Below are positions 33,853 to 42,772 of a stretch of DNA of 64,000 nucleotides, piece by piece. The notes beneath the pieces are model-generated. The model was not told where the DNA came from. It did not search any database and was given only the letters and a program-made list of their open reading frames with translations. A program made the translations under genes and the position numbers. The stretch lies in the NCBI RefSeq assembly GCF_024749165.1, contig NZ_CP087190.1, positions 186,001-250,000 of the forward strand. The letters run 5' to 3'. Within the stretch, counting starts at the first letter, position 1, and every line of letters starts with the position of its first letter. This DNA is from Pseudomonas sp. B21-023. Lineage in GTDB: Bacteria; Pseudomonadota; Gammaproteobacteria; Pseudomonadales; Pseudomonadaceae.

Positions 33853-35187
33853 ATGAGCCACATACCCAAGGCGGAGTACGCCCGTCGGCGCAAGGCGCTG
33901 ATGGCGCAGATGGTCCCCAACAGCATCGCCATCCTGCCTGCCGCCGCAGTCGCCATTCGTAACCGCGACGTCGAGCATGTCTATCGCCAGGACAGCGATT
34001 TCCAGTACCTGAGCGGCTTCCCCGAACCCGAGGCGGTGATCGCGCTGATCCCGGGCCGCGAGCATGGCGAGTACGTGCTGTTCTGCCGCGAGCGCAATCC
34101 AGAGCGCGAGCAGTGGGACGGCCTGCGTGCCGGCCAGGAAGGCGCGGTGCATGATTTCGGCGCCGACGATGCCTTCCCCATCAGCGATATCGACGAAATT
34201 CTCCCCGGCTTGATCGAAGGCCGCGAGCGGGTCTACAGCAACATGGGTGGCAACCCCGAGTTCGATCGCCGGCTGATGGAGTGGATCAATGTGATCCGCT
34301 CCAAGGCGCGCCTGGGCGCCCAGCCGCCGAACGAGTTCGTTGCCCTGGATCATCTGCTGCACGACATGCGCCTGTATAAATCGGCGGCGGAAGTGAAGGT
34401 CATGCGCGAGGCCGCGGCGATCTCCGCCCGTGCCCATGTGCGCGCCATGCAGGCCTGCCGGGCAGGGCTGCATGAGTACAGCCTGGAAGCCGAACTGGAC
34501 TACGAGTTCCGCAAGGGTGGGGCGAAGATGCCGGCCTACGGCTCGATCGTCGCCGCCGGGCGCAATGGCTGCATCCTGCACTATCAGCAGAATGATGCGC
34601 CGCTCAAGGACGGTGACCTGGTGCTGATCGACGCCGGTTGCGAGATCGACTGCTACGCCAGCGACATTACCCGCACCTTCCCGGTCAGCGGGCGCTTCTC
34701 GCCCGAGCAGAAAGCCATCTACGAGCTGGTGCTCGCGGCCCAGGCCGCGGCGTTCGCCGAGATCGCCCCGGGCAAGCACTGGAACCATGCCCACGAGGCG
34801 ACCGTGCGGGTGATCACCGAAGGGCTGGTGGCGCTGGGCCTGCTCAAGGGCGAGGTGCAGGCGCTGATCGACAGCGAGGCCTACCGGGCCTTCTACATGC
34901 ACCGCGCCGGGCACTGGCTGGGCATGGATGTGCACGACGTGGGCGAATACAAGGTCGGTGGCCAGTGGCGCGTGCTCGAGCCGGGCATGGCGTTGACCGT
35001 CGAACCGGGCATCTATATCGCGGCCGACAACCAGGCCGTGGCGAAGAAATGGCGCGGCATCGGCGTAAGGATCGAGGACGACGTGGTGGTAACCAGACAA
35101 GGCTGTGAAATCCTCACTTCAGGCGTGCCGCGCACGGTCGCCGAGATCGAGGCGCTGATGCACGAAGCCCGCAAGGACGCCGCATGA
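33853..35187 (+). CDS. pepP: Xaa-Pro aminopeptidase PepP
   Basis: 444 aa M24 metallopeptidase removing N-terminal residues before proline. Metal ligands are in the usual order: two aspartates ('IDAGCEIDCYASDITRTFP'), a histidine ('HRAGHWLGMDVHD'), and two glutamates ('TVEPGIYI' and 'GVRIEDDVVV'). The N-terminal creatinase-like domain covers residues 1-170. The start is the ATG at 33853 rather than a TTG two codons earlier. Its stop overlaps ubiH by ATGA, so it is cotranslated with ubiquinone genes, as in other gamma-proteobacteria. Confidence 0.94.
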   Translation: MSHIPKAEYARRRKALMAQMVPNSIAILPAAAVAIRNRDVEHVYRQDSDFQYLSGFPEPEAVIALIPGREHGEYVLFCRERNPEREQWDGLRAGQEGAVHDFGADDAFPISDIDEILPGLIEGRERVYSNMGGNPEFDRRLMEWINVIRSKARLGAQPPNEFVALDHLLHDMRLYKSAAEVKVMREAAAISARAHVRAMQACRAGLHEYSLEAELDYEFRKGGAKMPAYGSIVAAGRNGCILHYQQNDAPLKDGDLVLIDAGCEIDCYASDITRTFPVSGRFSPEQKAIYELVLAAQAAAFAEIAPGKHWNHAHEATVRVITEGLVALGLLKGEVQALIDSEAYRAFYMHRAGHWLGMDVHDVGEYKVGGQWRVLEPGMALTVEPGIYIAADNQAVAKKWRGIGVRIEDDVVVTRQGCEILTSGVPRTVAEIEALMHEARKDAA

Positions 35188-36383
35188 ACCGGGTCAACCT
35201 GGCGATCATCGGTGGCGGCCTGGTGGGCGCCAGTTTGGCCCTGACGCTGCAGGCCGCGGCCAAGGCGCGTGGCTGGACGATCCTGCTGATCGAGCCGTTC
35301 GCCCCGGGCGACAGCTTCCAGCCCAGCTACGACGCGCGTTCTTCGGCGCTGTCCTACGGCACCCGGCAGATCTACGAGCGGCTGGGGTTGTGGCAGGCCA
35401 TCAGCCGCCGCGCCGAGCCGATCCGGCAGATCCAGGTGTCCGACCGTGGCCGCTTCGGCGCCACGCGCCTGGATGCGCTGGAGGAAGGCGTGCCGGCGCT
35501 TGGCTATGTGGTGGAGAACGCCTGGCTCGGCCAGTGCCTGTGGCAGGCCATCGACAACGAGGTGGTTAGCTGGCGCTGCCCGGCGCAAGTGCAGGCGATG
35601 CAGGCCATCGCCGGTGGCTATCGGCTGCAGCTGGACGACGACACCACGCTGGAATGCGACCTGGCGGTGCTGGCCGATGGTGGCCGTTCGGGCCTGCGCG
35701 AGCAGTTGGGCATCCATGTGCGCCACACGCCGTATGACCAGAGCGCGCTGATCGCCAACATCACCCCAGGCGAGGCCCATGCCGGGCAGGCGTTCGAGCG
35801 CTTCACCGAGCAAGGGCCGATGGCCCTGCTGCCGCTGGCGGACAACCGCTGCGCGCTGGTATGGACCCGTCAGGGGATGGACGCCAAACGCCTGGCCGAG
35901 CTCGACGAGCGCAGCTTCCTGCGCGAGCTGCAGGAAGCCTTCGGCTACCGCCTCGGCGCCCTGCGCCAGGTCGGTGCCCGCCATCTCTACCCGCTGGCGC
36001 TGGTGGAGGCCGAGGAGCAGGTGCGCCCGCACCTGGTGGTGCTGGGCAATGCCGCCCATAGCCTGCACCCTATCGCAGGCCAAGGCTTCAACCTGTCGCT
36101 GCGTGATGTGCAGTCGCTGGCGGATGCGCTACTGGCCGGCCCGGCGCTGCCGGGCGATCTGGCCACGTTGCAGGCCTATCACCAGCGCCAGCGCCTCGAC
36201 CAGGCCCTGACCATCGGCTTCTCTGACCAGGTCACCCGTGTGTTCGGCAGCAGCCAGCCGCTGCTGGCGGCCGGGCGCAACATCGGCCTGCTCGGGCTGG
36301 ACCTGCTGCCACCGGCGAAAAGCTGGTTCGCCCGCCAGGCCATGGGCCTCGGCACTCGCCCCGATCCGCGGGGCCGCCCATGA
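35184..36383 (+). CDS. ubiH: 2-octaprenyl-6-methoxyphenol hydroxylase UbiH
   Basis: 399 aa FAD-dependent monooxygenase of ubiquinone biosynthesis. FAD motifs: 'LAIIGGGLVGASLALTL' at the N-terminus, 'LAVLADGGRSGLREQL' in the middle and 'LGNAAHSLHPIAGQGFNLSL' near residue 290. In the last motif the usual GD is replaced by GN, which is common in UbiH. It is coupled to pepP and to the following gene by ATGA overlaps. UbiH rather than UbiI is chosen by synteny with pepP. Confidence 0.92.
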   Translation: MNRVNLAIIGGGLVGASLALTLQAAAKARGWTILLIEPFAPGDSFQPSYDARSSALSYGTRQIYERLGLWQAISRRAEPIRQIQVSDRGRFGATRLDALEEGVPALGYVVENAWLGQCLWQAIDNEVVSWRCPAQVQAMQAIAGGYRLQLDDDTTLECDLAVLADGGRSGLREQLGIHVRHTPYDQSALIANITPGEAHAGQAFERFTEQGPMALLPLADNRCALVWTRQGMDAKRLAELDERSFLRELQEAFGYRLGALRQVGARHLYPLALVEAEEQVRPHLVVLGNAAHSLHPIAGQGFNLSLRDVQSLADALLAGPALPGDLATLQAYHQRQRLDQALTIGFSDQVTRVFGSSQPLLAAGRNIGLLGLDLLPPAKSWFARQAMGLGTRPDPRGRP

Positions 36384-36862
36384 GCGCTGCGCGCCGGCTC
36401 GCACGGCGAGCGCGGATGCTGCGCTGGTTGCTGAACGTCTACCCGCCGTACCTGGGTGCCGGCATCCACATCCAGGAAATCAGCCCGGACATGCGCAGCG
36501 TCAAGGTGCGCATGAAGCTGACGCGGTGGAATCGCAACTACGTCGGCACCCAGTTCGGTGGCAGCCTGTACGCGATGGTCGACCCGTTCTACATGCTGCT
36601 GCTGATCGAGCAACTGGGGCGCGAGTACATCGTTTGGGACAAGGCCGCCTCCATCGATTTCATCTCGCCGGGCAAGGGCCCGGTGTATGCCCAGTTCCAC
36701 GTCGACGACGCGCTGCTCGACGAGATCCGCCAGCAGACCGCCAGCGGCAAGAAATACTTGCCGCGGCTGCAGGTGGAGATCCGCGATGGCGCCGGCGAAC
36801 TGGTGGCGCGGGTCGACAAAACTTTATACGTGCGGCTCAAGCCGCAAGCGAGGCAGGCGTAA
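36380..36862 (+). CDS. DUF4442 hotdog-fold protein (thioesterase-like)
   Basis: 160 aa. Recognised by 'LNVYPPYLGAGIHIQEISPD', 'VRMKLTRWNRNYVGTQFGGS' and 'MVDPFYMLLLIEQLG', a pattern of DUF4442 proteins that have the hotdog fold of thioesterases. No classical catalytic motif can be confirmed. It lies between ubiH and ubiI with an ATGA overlap on one side and 3 bp on the other, so it is cotranscribed with ubiquinone genes. Whether it serves that pathway is unknown. Confidence 0.85.
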   Translation: MSAARRLARRARMLRWLLNVYPPYLGAGIHIQEISPDMRSVKVRMKLTRWNRNYVGTQFGGSLYAMVDPFYMLLLIEQLGREYIVWDKAASIDFISPGKGPVYAQFHVDDALLDEIRQQTASGKKYLPRLQVEIRDGAGELVARVDKTLYVRLKPQARQA

Positions 36863-36865
36863 GGC

Positions 36866-38089
36866 ATGGAAATGCGCGCAGATCTGTTGATTGTCGGTGC
36901 CGGCATGGTCGGCAGCGCCCTGGCCCTGGCCTTGCGCCACAGTGGCCTGGAGGTGCTCCTGCTCGACGGCGGTCCTTTGTCGGTCAAGCCGTTTGACGGC
37001 GAGGCGCCTTTCGAACCCAGGGTCAGTGCCCTGTCGGCCGCCAGCCAGCGCATTCTCGAGCGCCTGGGAGCCTGGGAGGGCATCGCCCGGCGCCGGGTTT
37101 CGCCCTACTCGGACATGCACGTCTGGGATGGCAGCGGCACCGGCGAGATTCATTTTTCCGCGGCCAGCGTGCACGCCGAGGTGCTGGGGCATATCGTCGA
37201 GAACCGCGTGGTCCAGGACGGCCTGCTGGAGCGTCTGCACGACAGCGATGTCGGGCTGCTGGCCAATGCCCGCCTGGAGCAGTTACGCCGCTCCGGCGAC
37301 GAATGGCTGGTGACCTTGGCCGATGGTCGCAAGCTGCGCGCGCCGCTGGTGGTCGCCGCTGATGGCGCCAACTCGGCGGTGCGTCGCCTGGCGGGCTGCC
37401 AGACCCGCGAATGGGATTACCTGCATCACGCCATCGTCACCAGCGTGCGTTGCAGTGAGGCGCACCGCGCCACGGCCTGGCAACGCTTTACGGATGAAGG
37501 CCCGCTGGCGTTCCTGCCGCTGTCGCGTGATGGCCGCCAGGACTGGTGCTCGATTGTCTGGTCGACCACGCCGGAGCAGGCCGAGCAGGCCATGGCGCTG
37601 GACGACGCGGCGTTTCGCAAGGCGCTTGAGCGTGCCTTTGAAGGCCGTCTGGGGGACGTGCTCGAGGCTGATCCACGGGTCTGCGTGCCGCTGCGCCAGC
37701 GCCATGCCAAGCGCTACGTCGATGAAGGGCTGGCGCTGATCGGCGACGCCGCCCACACCATCCATCCGCTGGCGGGGCAGGGGGTCAACCTGGGCTTCCT
37801 CGATGCCGCTGTGCTGGCCGAAGAGCTGGTACGTGCCAGCGAGCGCGGCGAGCGCCTGGCCGATGTGAAGGTGCTGAGCCGCTTCGAACGGCGGCGCATG
37901 CCGCACAACCTGGCACTGATGGCAGCGATGGAGGGCTTCGAGCGATTGTTCCAGGCCAACCCTTTGCCGCTGCGCTGGTTGCGCAACAGTGGGCTGAAGC
38001 TGGTGGAGCAGATGCCGGAGGCCAAGGCGCTGTTCGTGCGCCAGGCATTGGGGTTGTCCGGGGACTTGCCGGCGTTGGCCAAGGCCTGA
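36866..38089 (+). CDS. ubiI: Ubiquinone biosynthesis FAD hydroxylase UbiI (VisC family)
   Basis: 407 aa flavoprotein monooxygenase that hydroxylates the ring at C5 in ubiquinone synthesis. FAD motifs: 'LLIVGAGMVGSALALAL' (N-terminus), 'LVVAADGANSAVRRLAG' (about residue 160) and 'LIGDAAHTIHPLAGQGVNLG' (about residue 290). The substrate-binding segment 'RVSALSAASQRILERLGAW' is typical of UbiI/VisC. It ends the pepP-ubiH-ubiI operon and is followed by a single REP element. Confidence 0.92.
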   Translation: MEMRADLLIVGAGMVGSALALALRHSGLEVLLLDGGPLSVKPFDGEAPFEPRVSALSAASQRILERLGAWEGIARRRVSPYSDMHVWDGSGTGEIHFSAASVHAEVLGHIVENRVVQDGLLERLHDSDVGLLANARLEQLRRSGDEWLVTLADGRKLRAPLVVAADGANSAVRRLAGCQTREWDYLHHAIVTSVRCSEAHRATAWQRFTDEGPLAFLPLSRDGRQDWCSIVWSTTPEQAEQAMALDDAAFRKALERAFEGRLGDVLEADPRVCVPLRQRHAKRYVDEGLALIGDAAHTIHPLAGQGVNLGFLDAAVLAEELVRASERGERLADVKVLSRFERRRMPHNLALMAAMEGFERLFQANPLPLRWLRNSGLKLVEQMPEAKALFVRQALGLSGDLPALAKA

Positions 38090-38109
38090 AGCCATCATCG
38101 CGGGAGCGT

Positions 38110-38131
38110 GGGAGCGGGCTTGCCCCGCGAT
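38110..38131. repeat. Single REP element after ubiI
   Basis: One arm only (GGGAGCGGGCTTGCCCCGCG at the core) with a short internal palindrome, GCGGG-CTTG-CCCGC. A partial ATCGCGGGAGCG just before it (38095-38106) may be a decayed second arm. Confidence 0.75.
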
Positions 38132-38222
38132 TGTTTGCAACATTCGGTAACGGCTCTACGGATGAGTCTAAAAATGGGAACCACTACCATTTGCACCTCT
38201 CAACCCAGCGAGGAGTACCCCG

Positions 38223-39224
38223 ATGTTGCCCCGCAAGCCCCTACTGGCCGCCCTGGCCCTCACTCTGTTCGGCGGCACCGCCCAGGCGGCGGAAGAAGTG
38301 GTGGTGTACTCCTCGCGCATCGACGAGCTGATCAAGCCGGTGTTCGACGCCTACACCGCCAAGACCGGCGTCAAGATCAAGTTCATCACCGACAAGGAAG
38401 CCCCCTTGATGCAGCGCATCAAGGCCGAGGGCGAGAACGGCGTGGCCGACCTGCTGCTCACCGTCGATGCCGGCAACCTCTGGCAAGCCGAGCAGATGGG
38501 CATCCTGCAACCGATCAAGTCGGCCACCATCGACCAGAACATTCCGCCGCAGTACCGCGCCTCGTCCCACGACTGGACTGGCTTGAGCCTGCGCGCACGG
38601 ACCATCGCCTACTCTACCGACCGGGTCAAACCCGCCGAGCTGACCACCTACGAGGCCTTGGCCGACAAGCACTGGGAAGGCCGCCTGTGCCTGCGCACGG
38701 CGAAGAAGGTCTACAACCAGTCGCTGACCGCCACCCTGATCGAGAACCACGGCGAGGCCGAGACCGAGAAACTGATCAAGGGCTGGGTCAACAACCTGTC
38801 CACCGACGTGTTCTCCGACGACACCGCAGTGCTTCAGGCCATTGCCGCCGGCCAGTGCGACGTGGGTATCGTCAACACCTATTACTACGGCCGTCTGCAC
38901 AAGGAAAAGCCCGATTTGCCGGTGAAGCTGTTCTGGCCCAACCAGGGTGACCGCGGTGTGCACGTCAACCTGTCGGGCATCGGCCTGACCAAGCATGCCC
39001 CGCACCCGGAAGCGGCAAAGAAACTGGTGGAGTGGATGACCGGCGAGGAGGCGCAGAAGCTGTTTGCCGACATCAACCAGGAATTCCCGGCCAACCCGAA
39101 GGTGAAACCCTCGGCGGAAGTGGCGGCCTGGGGTAGCTTCAAGGCCGACAGCATTCCGGTGGAAGTCGCTGGCAAGCGCCAGGCCGAAGCCATTCGCTTG
39201 ATGGATCGGGCTGGCTGGAACTGA
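38223..39224 (+). CDS. Periplasmic Fe(3+)-binding protein of an ABC transporter (HitA/FbpA-like)
   Basis: 333 aa. The signal peptide of about 22 residues ends AQAAEE. The mature protein begins [16 protein letters not shown], typical of the FbpA/FutA ferric-binding family. The iron-coordinating tyrosine cluster '[10 protein letters not shown]' is present near residue 225, and '[20 protein letters not shown]' follows. It should pass free or siderophore-released Fe(3+) to the permease encoded next. No ATPase gene is found here. Confidence 0.88.
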   Translation: MLPRKPLLAALALTLFGGTAQAAEEVVVYSSRIDELIKPVFDAYTAKTGVKIKFITDKEAPLMQRIKAEGENGVADLLLTVDAGNLWQAEQMGILQPIKSATIDQNIPPQYRASSHDWTGLSLRARTIAYSTDRVKPAELTTYEALADKHWEGRLCLRTAKKVYNQSLTATLIENHGEAETEKLIKGWVNNLSTDVFSDDTAVLQAIAAGQCDVGIVNTYYYGRLHKEKPDLPVKLFWPNQGDRGVHVNLSGIGLTKHAPHPEAAKKLVEWMTGEEAQKLFADINQEFPANPKVKPSAEVAAWGSFKADSIPVEVAGKRQAEAIRLMDRAGWN

Positions 39225-39250
39225 GTCCACCGCCTTATCCTTGAGAACTG

Positions 39251-39304
39251 ATCGCGGGGCAAGCCCGCTCTCGCAAAGTTGTGGGAGCGCGCTTGCCCCG
39301 CGAT
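39251..39304. repeat. REP doublet between the iron-transport genes
   Basis: Inverted arms at about 39251-39274 (ATCGCGGGGCAAGCCCGCTC...) and 39281-39304 (...GCGCGCTTGCCCCGCGAT), nearly perfect. It sits inside the probable operon, 26 bp after the binding-protein stop and just before the permease start, where it could lower permease expression. Confidence 0.85.
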
Positions 39305-39333
39305 GCTATCGCACAGCCCTCGAGATCTTCCAT

Positions 39334-40956
39334 TTGGCCCACACCCCCCAACGTCGCTGGTACCTCCCGGTCTTGCTGGTCGCCGCCCTGGTCCTGCTGC
39401 CGCTCAGCGTCTTGCTGTTGTCATGGCAGTCGGTCGACATGCAGATTTGGTCGCACCTGCTCGACACCCAGATGAGTCGCCTGCTGGGCAACACCCTGAC
39501 CCTGGTGGTCGGCGTAGGTCTTGGCGTGACCGTGCTGGGGGTGAGTTTGGCCTGGCTCACCAGCCTCTGCGAATTCCCCGGTCGGCGATGGCTGGACTGG
39601 GCTTTGATGTTACCGTTCGCCATCCCGGCCTATGTGCTGGCGTTCGTCTTCGTCGGCCTGCTCGATTTTGCAGGCCCCGTGCAGACTGCGCTGCGCGAGG
39701 TGTTCGGGCCCATGCGCCTGCCCAGGGTGCGCTCCACCGGTGGCGTGATCACGGTATTGGTGCTGGTGTTCTACCCCTACGTCTACCTGCTGGCGCGCAC
39801 AGCGTTCCTGGCCCAGGGCAAGGGCTTGATGGAGGCGGCGCGGGTGTTGGGGCTGTCACCGCTGCAGGCGTTCTGGCGGGTGGCCTTGCCCATGGCGCGG
39901 CCGGCCATCGGCGCCGGCATCGCCCTGGCATTGATGGAGACCCTGGCCGATTTCGGCGCGGTGGCAGTATTCAATTTCGACACCTTTACCACAGCCATCT
40001 ACAAGACCTGGTACGGCTTCTTCAGCCTCTCCAGCGCGGCGCAACTGGCCAGCCTGCTGTTGCTGGCCGTGATCCTGGTGCTGTATGGCGAGCGCAGGGC
40101 CCGAGGGGCCAGCCGCAGTGGCAACGAACGCCCGAGGGCACAGGCGCTTTATCACTTGCGGGGTATCAAGGCGTTGGCTGCCAGTGTCTGGTGCCTGCTG
40201 GTGTTCGCCTGTGCCTTCGTCATCCCGATGCTGCAGTTGCTGGCGTGGCTCTGGCAGCGGGGTCGGCACGACCTCGACGAGCGTTATCTCGGCCTGGTCA
40301 TGCACACCCTGTACCTCGGTGCCATGGCGGCGTTGATCACGGTCAGCGTGGCCATGCTGCTGGCGTTCGCCAGGCGGCAGGCCCCGACCGCTGGTATCCG
40401 CGCCGGGGTCGGCTTGGCCAACCTGGGGTACGCCTTGCCTGGCTCGGTGCTGGCCGTGTCGATCATGTTGGCGTTCAGCTACCTGGACAACGAGCTGGTA
40501 GTGCCGCTGTCCCAGTGGTTGGGTGGGGCTGGCAAACCGATGTTGCTGGGAAGCTTGTCGGCATTGTTGCTGGCTTATCTGGTCCGGTTCATCGCTGTGG
40601 CCTATGGTCCGCTGGAGAGCAGCCTGGAGCGGATCCGCCCATCGCTTCCGGAAGCGTCGCGCAGCCTCGGGGTCGGTGGCCCAGGATTGTTTTTCAAGGT
40701 GTATCTGCCGTTGCTGGTGCCCGGCGCTCTCAGTGCCGCCCTGCTGGTATTCGTCGATGTACTCAAGGAGATGCCGGCGACTTTGTTGATGCGCCCGTTT
40801 GGCTGGGACACCTTGGCCGTGCGCGTGTTCGAGATGACCAGCGAGGGCGAATGGGCGCGTGCTTCGCTGCCAGCGTTGACCCTGGTACTGGTCGGCCTGC
40901 TGCCGGTGATCGGCCTGATCCGCCGTTCGGCCCATCGTCCGGGGCATCCGCGCTGA
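39334..40956 (+). CDS. Fe(3+) ABC transporter permease, two-module (HitB/FbpB-like)
   Basis: 540 aa from a TTG start at 39334; no in-frame ATG is available near the N-terminus and the frame extends upstream only through the REP element. About twelve hydrophobic segments form two permease modules. Each has a coupling loop: '[22 protein letters not shown]' (visible core '[10 protein letters not shown]') in the first half and '[11 protein letters not shown]' in the second. Such internally duplicated permeases are the rule for FbpB/SfuB. The partner is the iron-binding protein gene before it. No nucleotide-binding subunit follows; one must be shared or encoded elsewhere. Confidence 0.87.
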   Translation: MAHTPQRRWYLPVLLVAALVLLPLSVLLLSWQSVDMQIWSHLLDTQMSRLLGNTLTLVVGVGLGVTVLGVSLAWLTSLCEFPGRRWLDWALMLPFAIPAYVLAFVFVGLLDFAGPVQTALREVFGPMRLPRVRSTGGVITVLVLVFYPYVYLLARTAFLAQGKGLMEAARVLGLSPLQAFWRVALPMARPAIGAGIALALMETLADFGAVAVFNFDTFTTAIYKTWYGFFSLSSAAQLASLLLLAVILVLYGERRARGASRSGNERPRAQALYHLRGIKALAASVWCLLVFACAFVIPMLQLLAWLWQRGRHDLDERYLGLVMHTLYLGAMAALITVSVAMLLAFARRQAPTAGIRAGVGLANLGYALPGSVLAVSIMLAFSYLDNELVVPLSQWLGGAGKPMLLGSLSALLLAYLVRFIAVAYGPLESSLERIRPSLPEASRSLGVGGPGLFFKVYLPLLVPGALSAALLVFVDVLKEMPATLLMRPFGWDTLAVRVFEMTSEGEWARASLPALTLVLVGLLPVIGLIRRSAHRPGHPR

Positions 40957-41080
40957 GGGTGTCACGCAGCTCCCTTGCGGCTACAATGCGCGGCATTCGC
41001 AGCGACGGGTCCTACAAGAACAGGTGATGCTTGAACATCGCCGACCGCCGCCGCCTCGCCACGCCCGGAAGGAGAAACCC

Positions 41081-42163
41081 ATGGGACAGCGTACGCCTCT
41101 GTATGACCTGCACCTGGCGCTCGGCGCCAAGACGGTCGATTTCGGCGGATGGGACATGCCCCTGCACTACGGCTCGCAAGTCGAGGAGCACCACCAGGTG
41201 CGCAGTGATTGCGGGGTGTTCGATGTTTCCCACATGACGGTCATCGATATCGATGGCTGCGCCGCCACGCCCTGGCTGCAGCACCTGCTGGCCAACGACG
41301 TGACGCGCCTGGAAAGCCCCGGCAAGGCCCTCTACAGCCCGCTGCTCAATGCCGAGGGCGGGGTCATTGACGATCTCATCGCCTACCGCACCGAAGACGG
41401 TTATCGCCTGGTGGCCAATGCCGCCACCCGCGACAAGGTGCTGGCCTGGCTGCAGACCCGCAGCGAAGGCTTCAAGGTGAATTTCAAGGCGCGGCCTGAA
41501 CTGGCCATTCTCGCCATCCAGGGGCCTCACGCCCGAGAAAAGGTCGCTGCCCTGCTCAGCGCCTCGCGGGCCGCGCTGATCCGCGAGCTGCGCCCCTTCG
41601 AAGGCCTCGCCGACGGTGACTGGTTCATTGCCCGCACCGGCTATACCGGGGAAGACGGGCTGGAAATCATTCTTCCGGGCGAACAGGCCCCGGCGTTCTA
41701 CAACGACCTGGTCGGCGCCGGTATCGCCCCGAGTGGCCTGGGCGCACGCGATACGCTGCGCCTGGAAGCCGGCATGAACCTGTATGGCCAGGACATCGAC
41801 GAGGCCCATACTCCGCTGACCTCCAACCTGGGCTGGAGTGTCGCCTGGGAGCCGGCCGGGCGCGAATTCGTCGGCCGCAGCGGCCTGCTCGCGGAAATCG
41901 AACAGGGCGTGAAGGAGAAACTGGTCGGCCTGGTGCTCGAGGAGCGTGGCGTATTGCGCGCGCATCAGGTGGTCCGTGTGTCCGGGATTGGCGAAGGGGA
42001 GATCACCAGTGGTAGTTTCTCGCCTACGCTGAGCAAATCCATTGCCTTGGCCCGTGTGCCCATGGCCACCGGTGACCGGGCCGAGGTGGAAATCCGCGGC
42101 AAGTGGTACCCGGTGCGAGTGGTAAAGCCGACCTTCGTGCGCCATGGCAAGATCCTGATCTGA
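41081..42163 (+). CDS. gcvT: Glycine cleavage system aminomethyltransferase (T protein)
   Basis: 360 aa. Transfers the methylene group of the aminomethyl-lipoyl H protein to tetrahydrofolate, releasing ammonia. Recognised by '[20 protein letters not shown]', '[15 protein letters not shown]', '[21 protein letters not shown]' (core '[10 protein letters not shown]') and '[19 protein letters not shown]' toward the C-terminus. The ATG at 41081 has a very strong ribosome site (GGAAGGAGA). It is first in gcvT-gcvH-gcvP. Confidence 0.95.
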   Translation: MGQRTPLYDLHLALGAKTVDFGGWDMPLHYGSQVEEHHQVRSDCGVFDVSHMTVIDIDGCAATPWLQHLLANDVTRLESPGKALYSPLLNAEGGVIDDLIAYRTEDGYRLVANAATRDKVLAWLQTRSEGFKVNFKARPELAILAIQGPHAREKVAALLSASRAALIRELRPFEGLADGDWFIARTGYTGEDGLEIILPGEQAPAFYNDLVGAGIAPSGLGARDTLRLEAGMNLYGQDIDEAHTPLTSNLGWSVAWEPAGREFVGRSGLLAEIEQGVKEKLVGLVLEERGVLRAHQVVRVSGIGEGEITSGSFSPTLSKSIALARVPMATGDRAEVEIRGKWYPVRVVKPTFVRHGKILI

Positions 42164-42211
42164 ACATTAACGGCGGGCCGTCCGCTGACCCATTACGAGG
42201 AATACAAGACA

Positions 42212-42595
42212 ATGAGCCAAATCCCCGCCGACCTGCGTTTTGCCGAAAGCCACGAGTGGGCTCGCCTGGAAGCCGATGGCACGGTGACCGTGGGTATCAG
42301 TGACCATGCCCAGCAAGCACTGGGTGACGTGGTGTTCGTCGAACTGGCCGAAGTCGGCAAGGTGTTCGAAGCCGGCGACGCTGCTGGTGTGGTCGAGTCG
42401 GTCAAGGCCGCCTCGGATATCTATGCGCCGGTGGGTGGTGAAGTCATCGCGGTCAACGAAGAGCTGGCTGACAACCCGGAGCTGCTCAACGAAGAACCTT
42501 ACGAGTCGTGGATCTTCAAGCTGAAGCCGAGCAACCCGGCTGAATTGGACAAGCTGCTGGATGCTGCTGGTTACAAGGCTGCCATCGGCGAGTAA
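42212..42595 (+). CDS. gcvH: Glycine cleavage system H protein
   Basis: 127 aa lipoyl carrier. The lipoylated lysine is K65 in '[14 protein letters not shown]'. The start '[20 protein letters not shown]' and '[14 protein letters not shown]'-type stretch (here '[14 protein letters not shown]') are classic. It shuttles the aminomethyl group between P, T and L proteins. Located 48 bp after gcvT and followed by a REP doublet before gcvP. Confidence 0.96.
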   Translation: MSQIPADLRFAESHEWARLEADGTVTVGISDHAQQALGDVVFVELAEVGKVFEAGDAAGVVESVKAASDIYAPVGGEVIAVNEELADNPELLNEEPYESWIFKLKPSNPAELDKLLDAAGYKAAIGE

Positions 42596-42598
42596 ATG

Positions 42599-42674
42599 AT
42601 CGCGGGGCAAGCCCGCTCCCACGACGTGCGCCATGGCGATGTGTTCCAGGCGTGGGAGCGGGCTTGCCCCCGAT
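42599..42674. repeat. REP doublet between gcvH and gcvP
   Basis: Inverted arms at 42599-42623 and 42651-42674, core GGGGCAAGCCCGCTCCCACG and its complement, spacer 27 bp; the right arm lacks one base (CCCCCGAT versus CCCCGCGAT). It lies inside the gcv operon and could set the ratio of H to P protein. Confidence 0.88.
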
Positions 42675-42772
42675 GAGGGCTGCACGGCAAACGCAATAAT
42701 CCCCGCATATTCGGCAATCCTTCCTAGACTTGTAAGTCTCCATGAGAGCTGGTCCAGGAAGAGATCGTCGCC

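Noticed and set aside
33244..35100. 618-codon antisense frame over ygfB and pepP
   Set aside because: Histidine/glutamine-rich shadow of pepP codons with no domain.
36002..36090. Loss of function of UbiH because GD is replaced by GN in the third FAD motif
   Set aside because: This substitution is common in UbiH proteins, so it is not evidence of inactivation.
40957..41080. Glycine riboswitch before gcvT, or in the gcvH-gcvP gap
   Set aside because: No tandem aptamer pattern could be read; the gcvH-gcvP gap is filled by a REP doublet.
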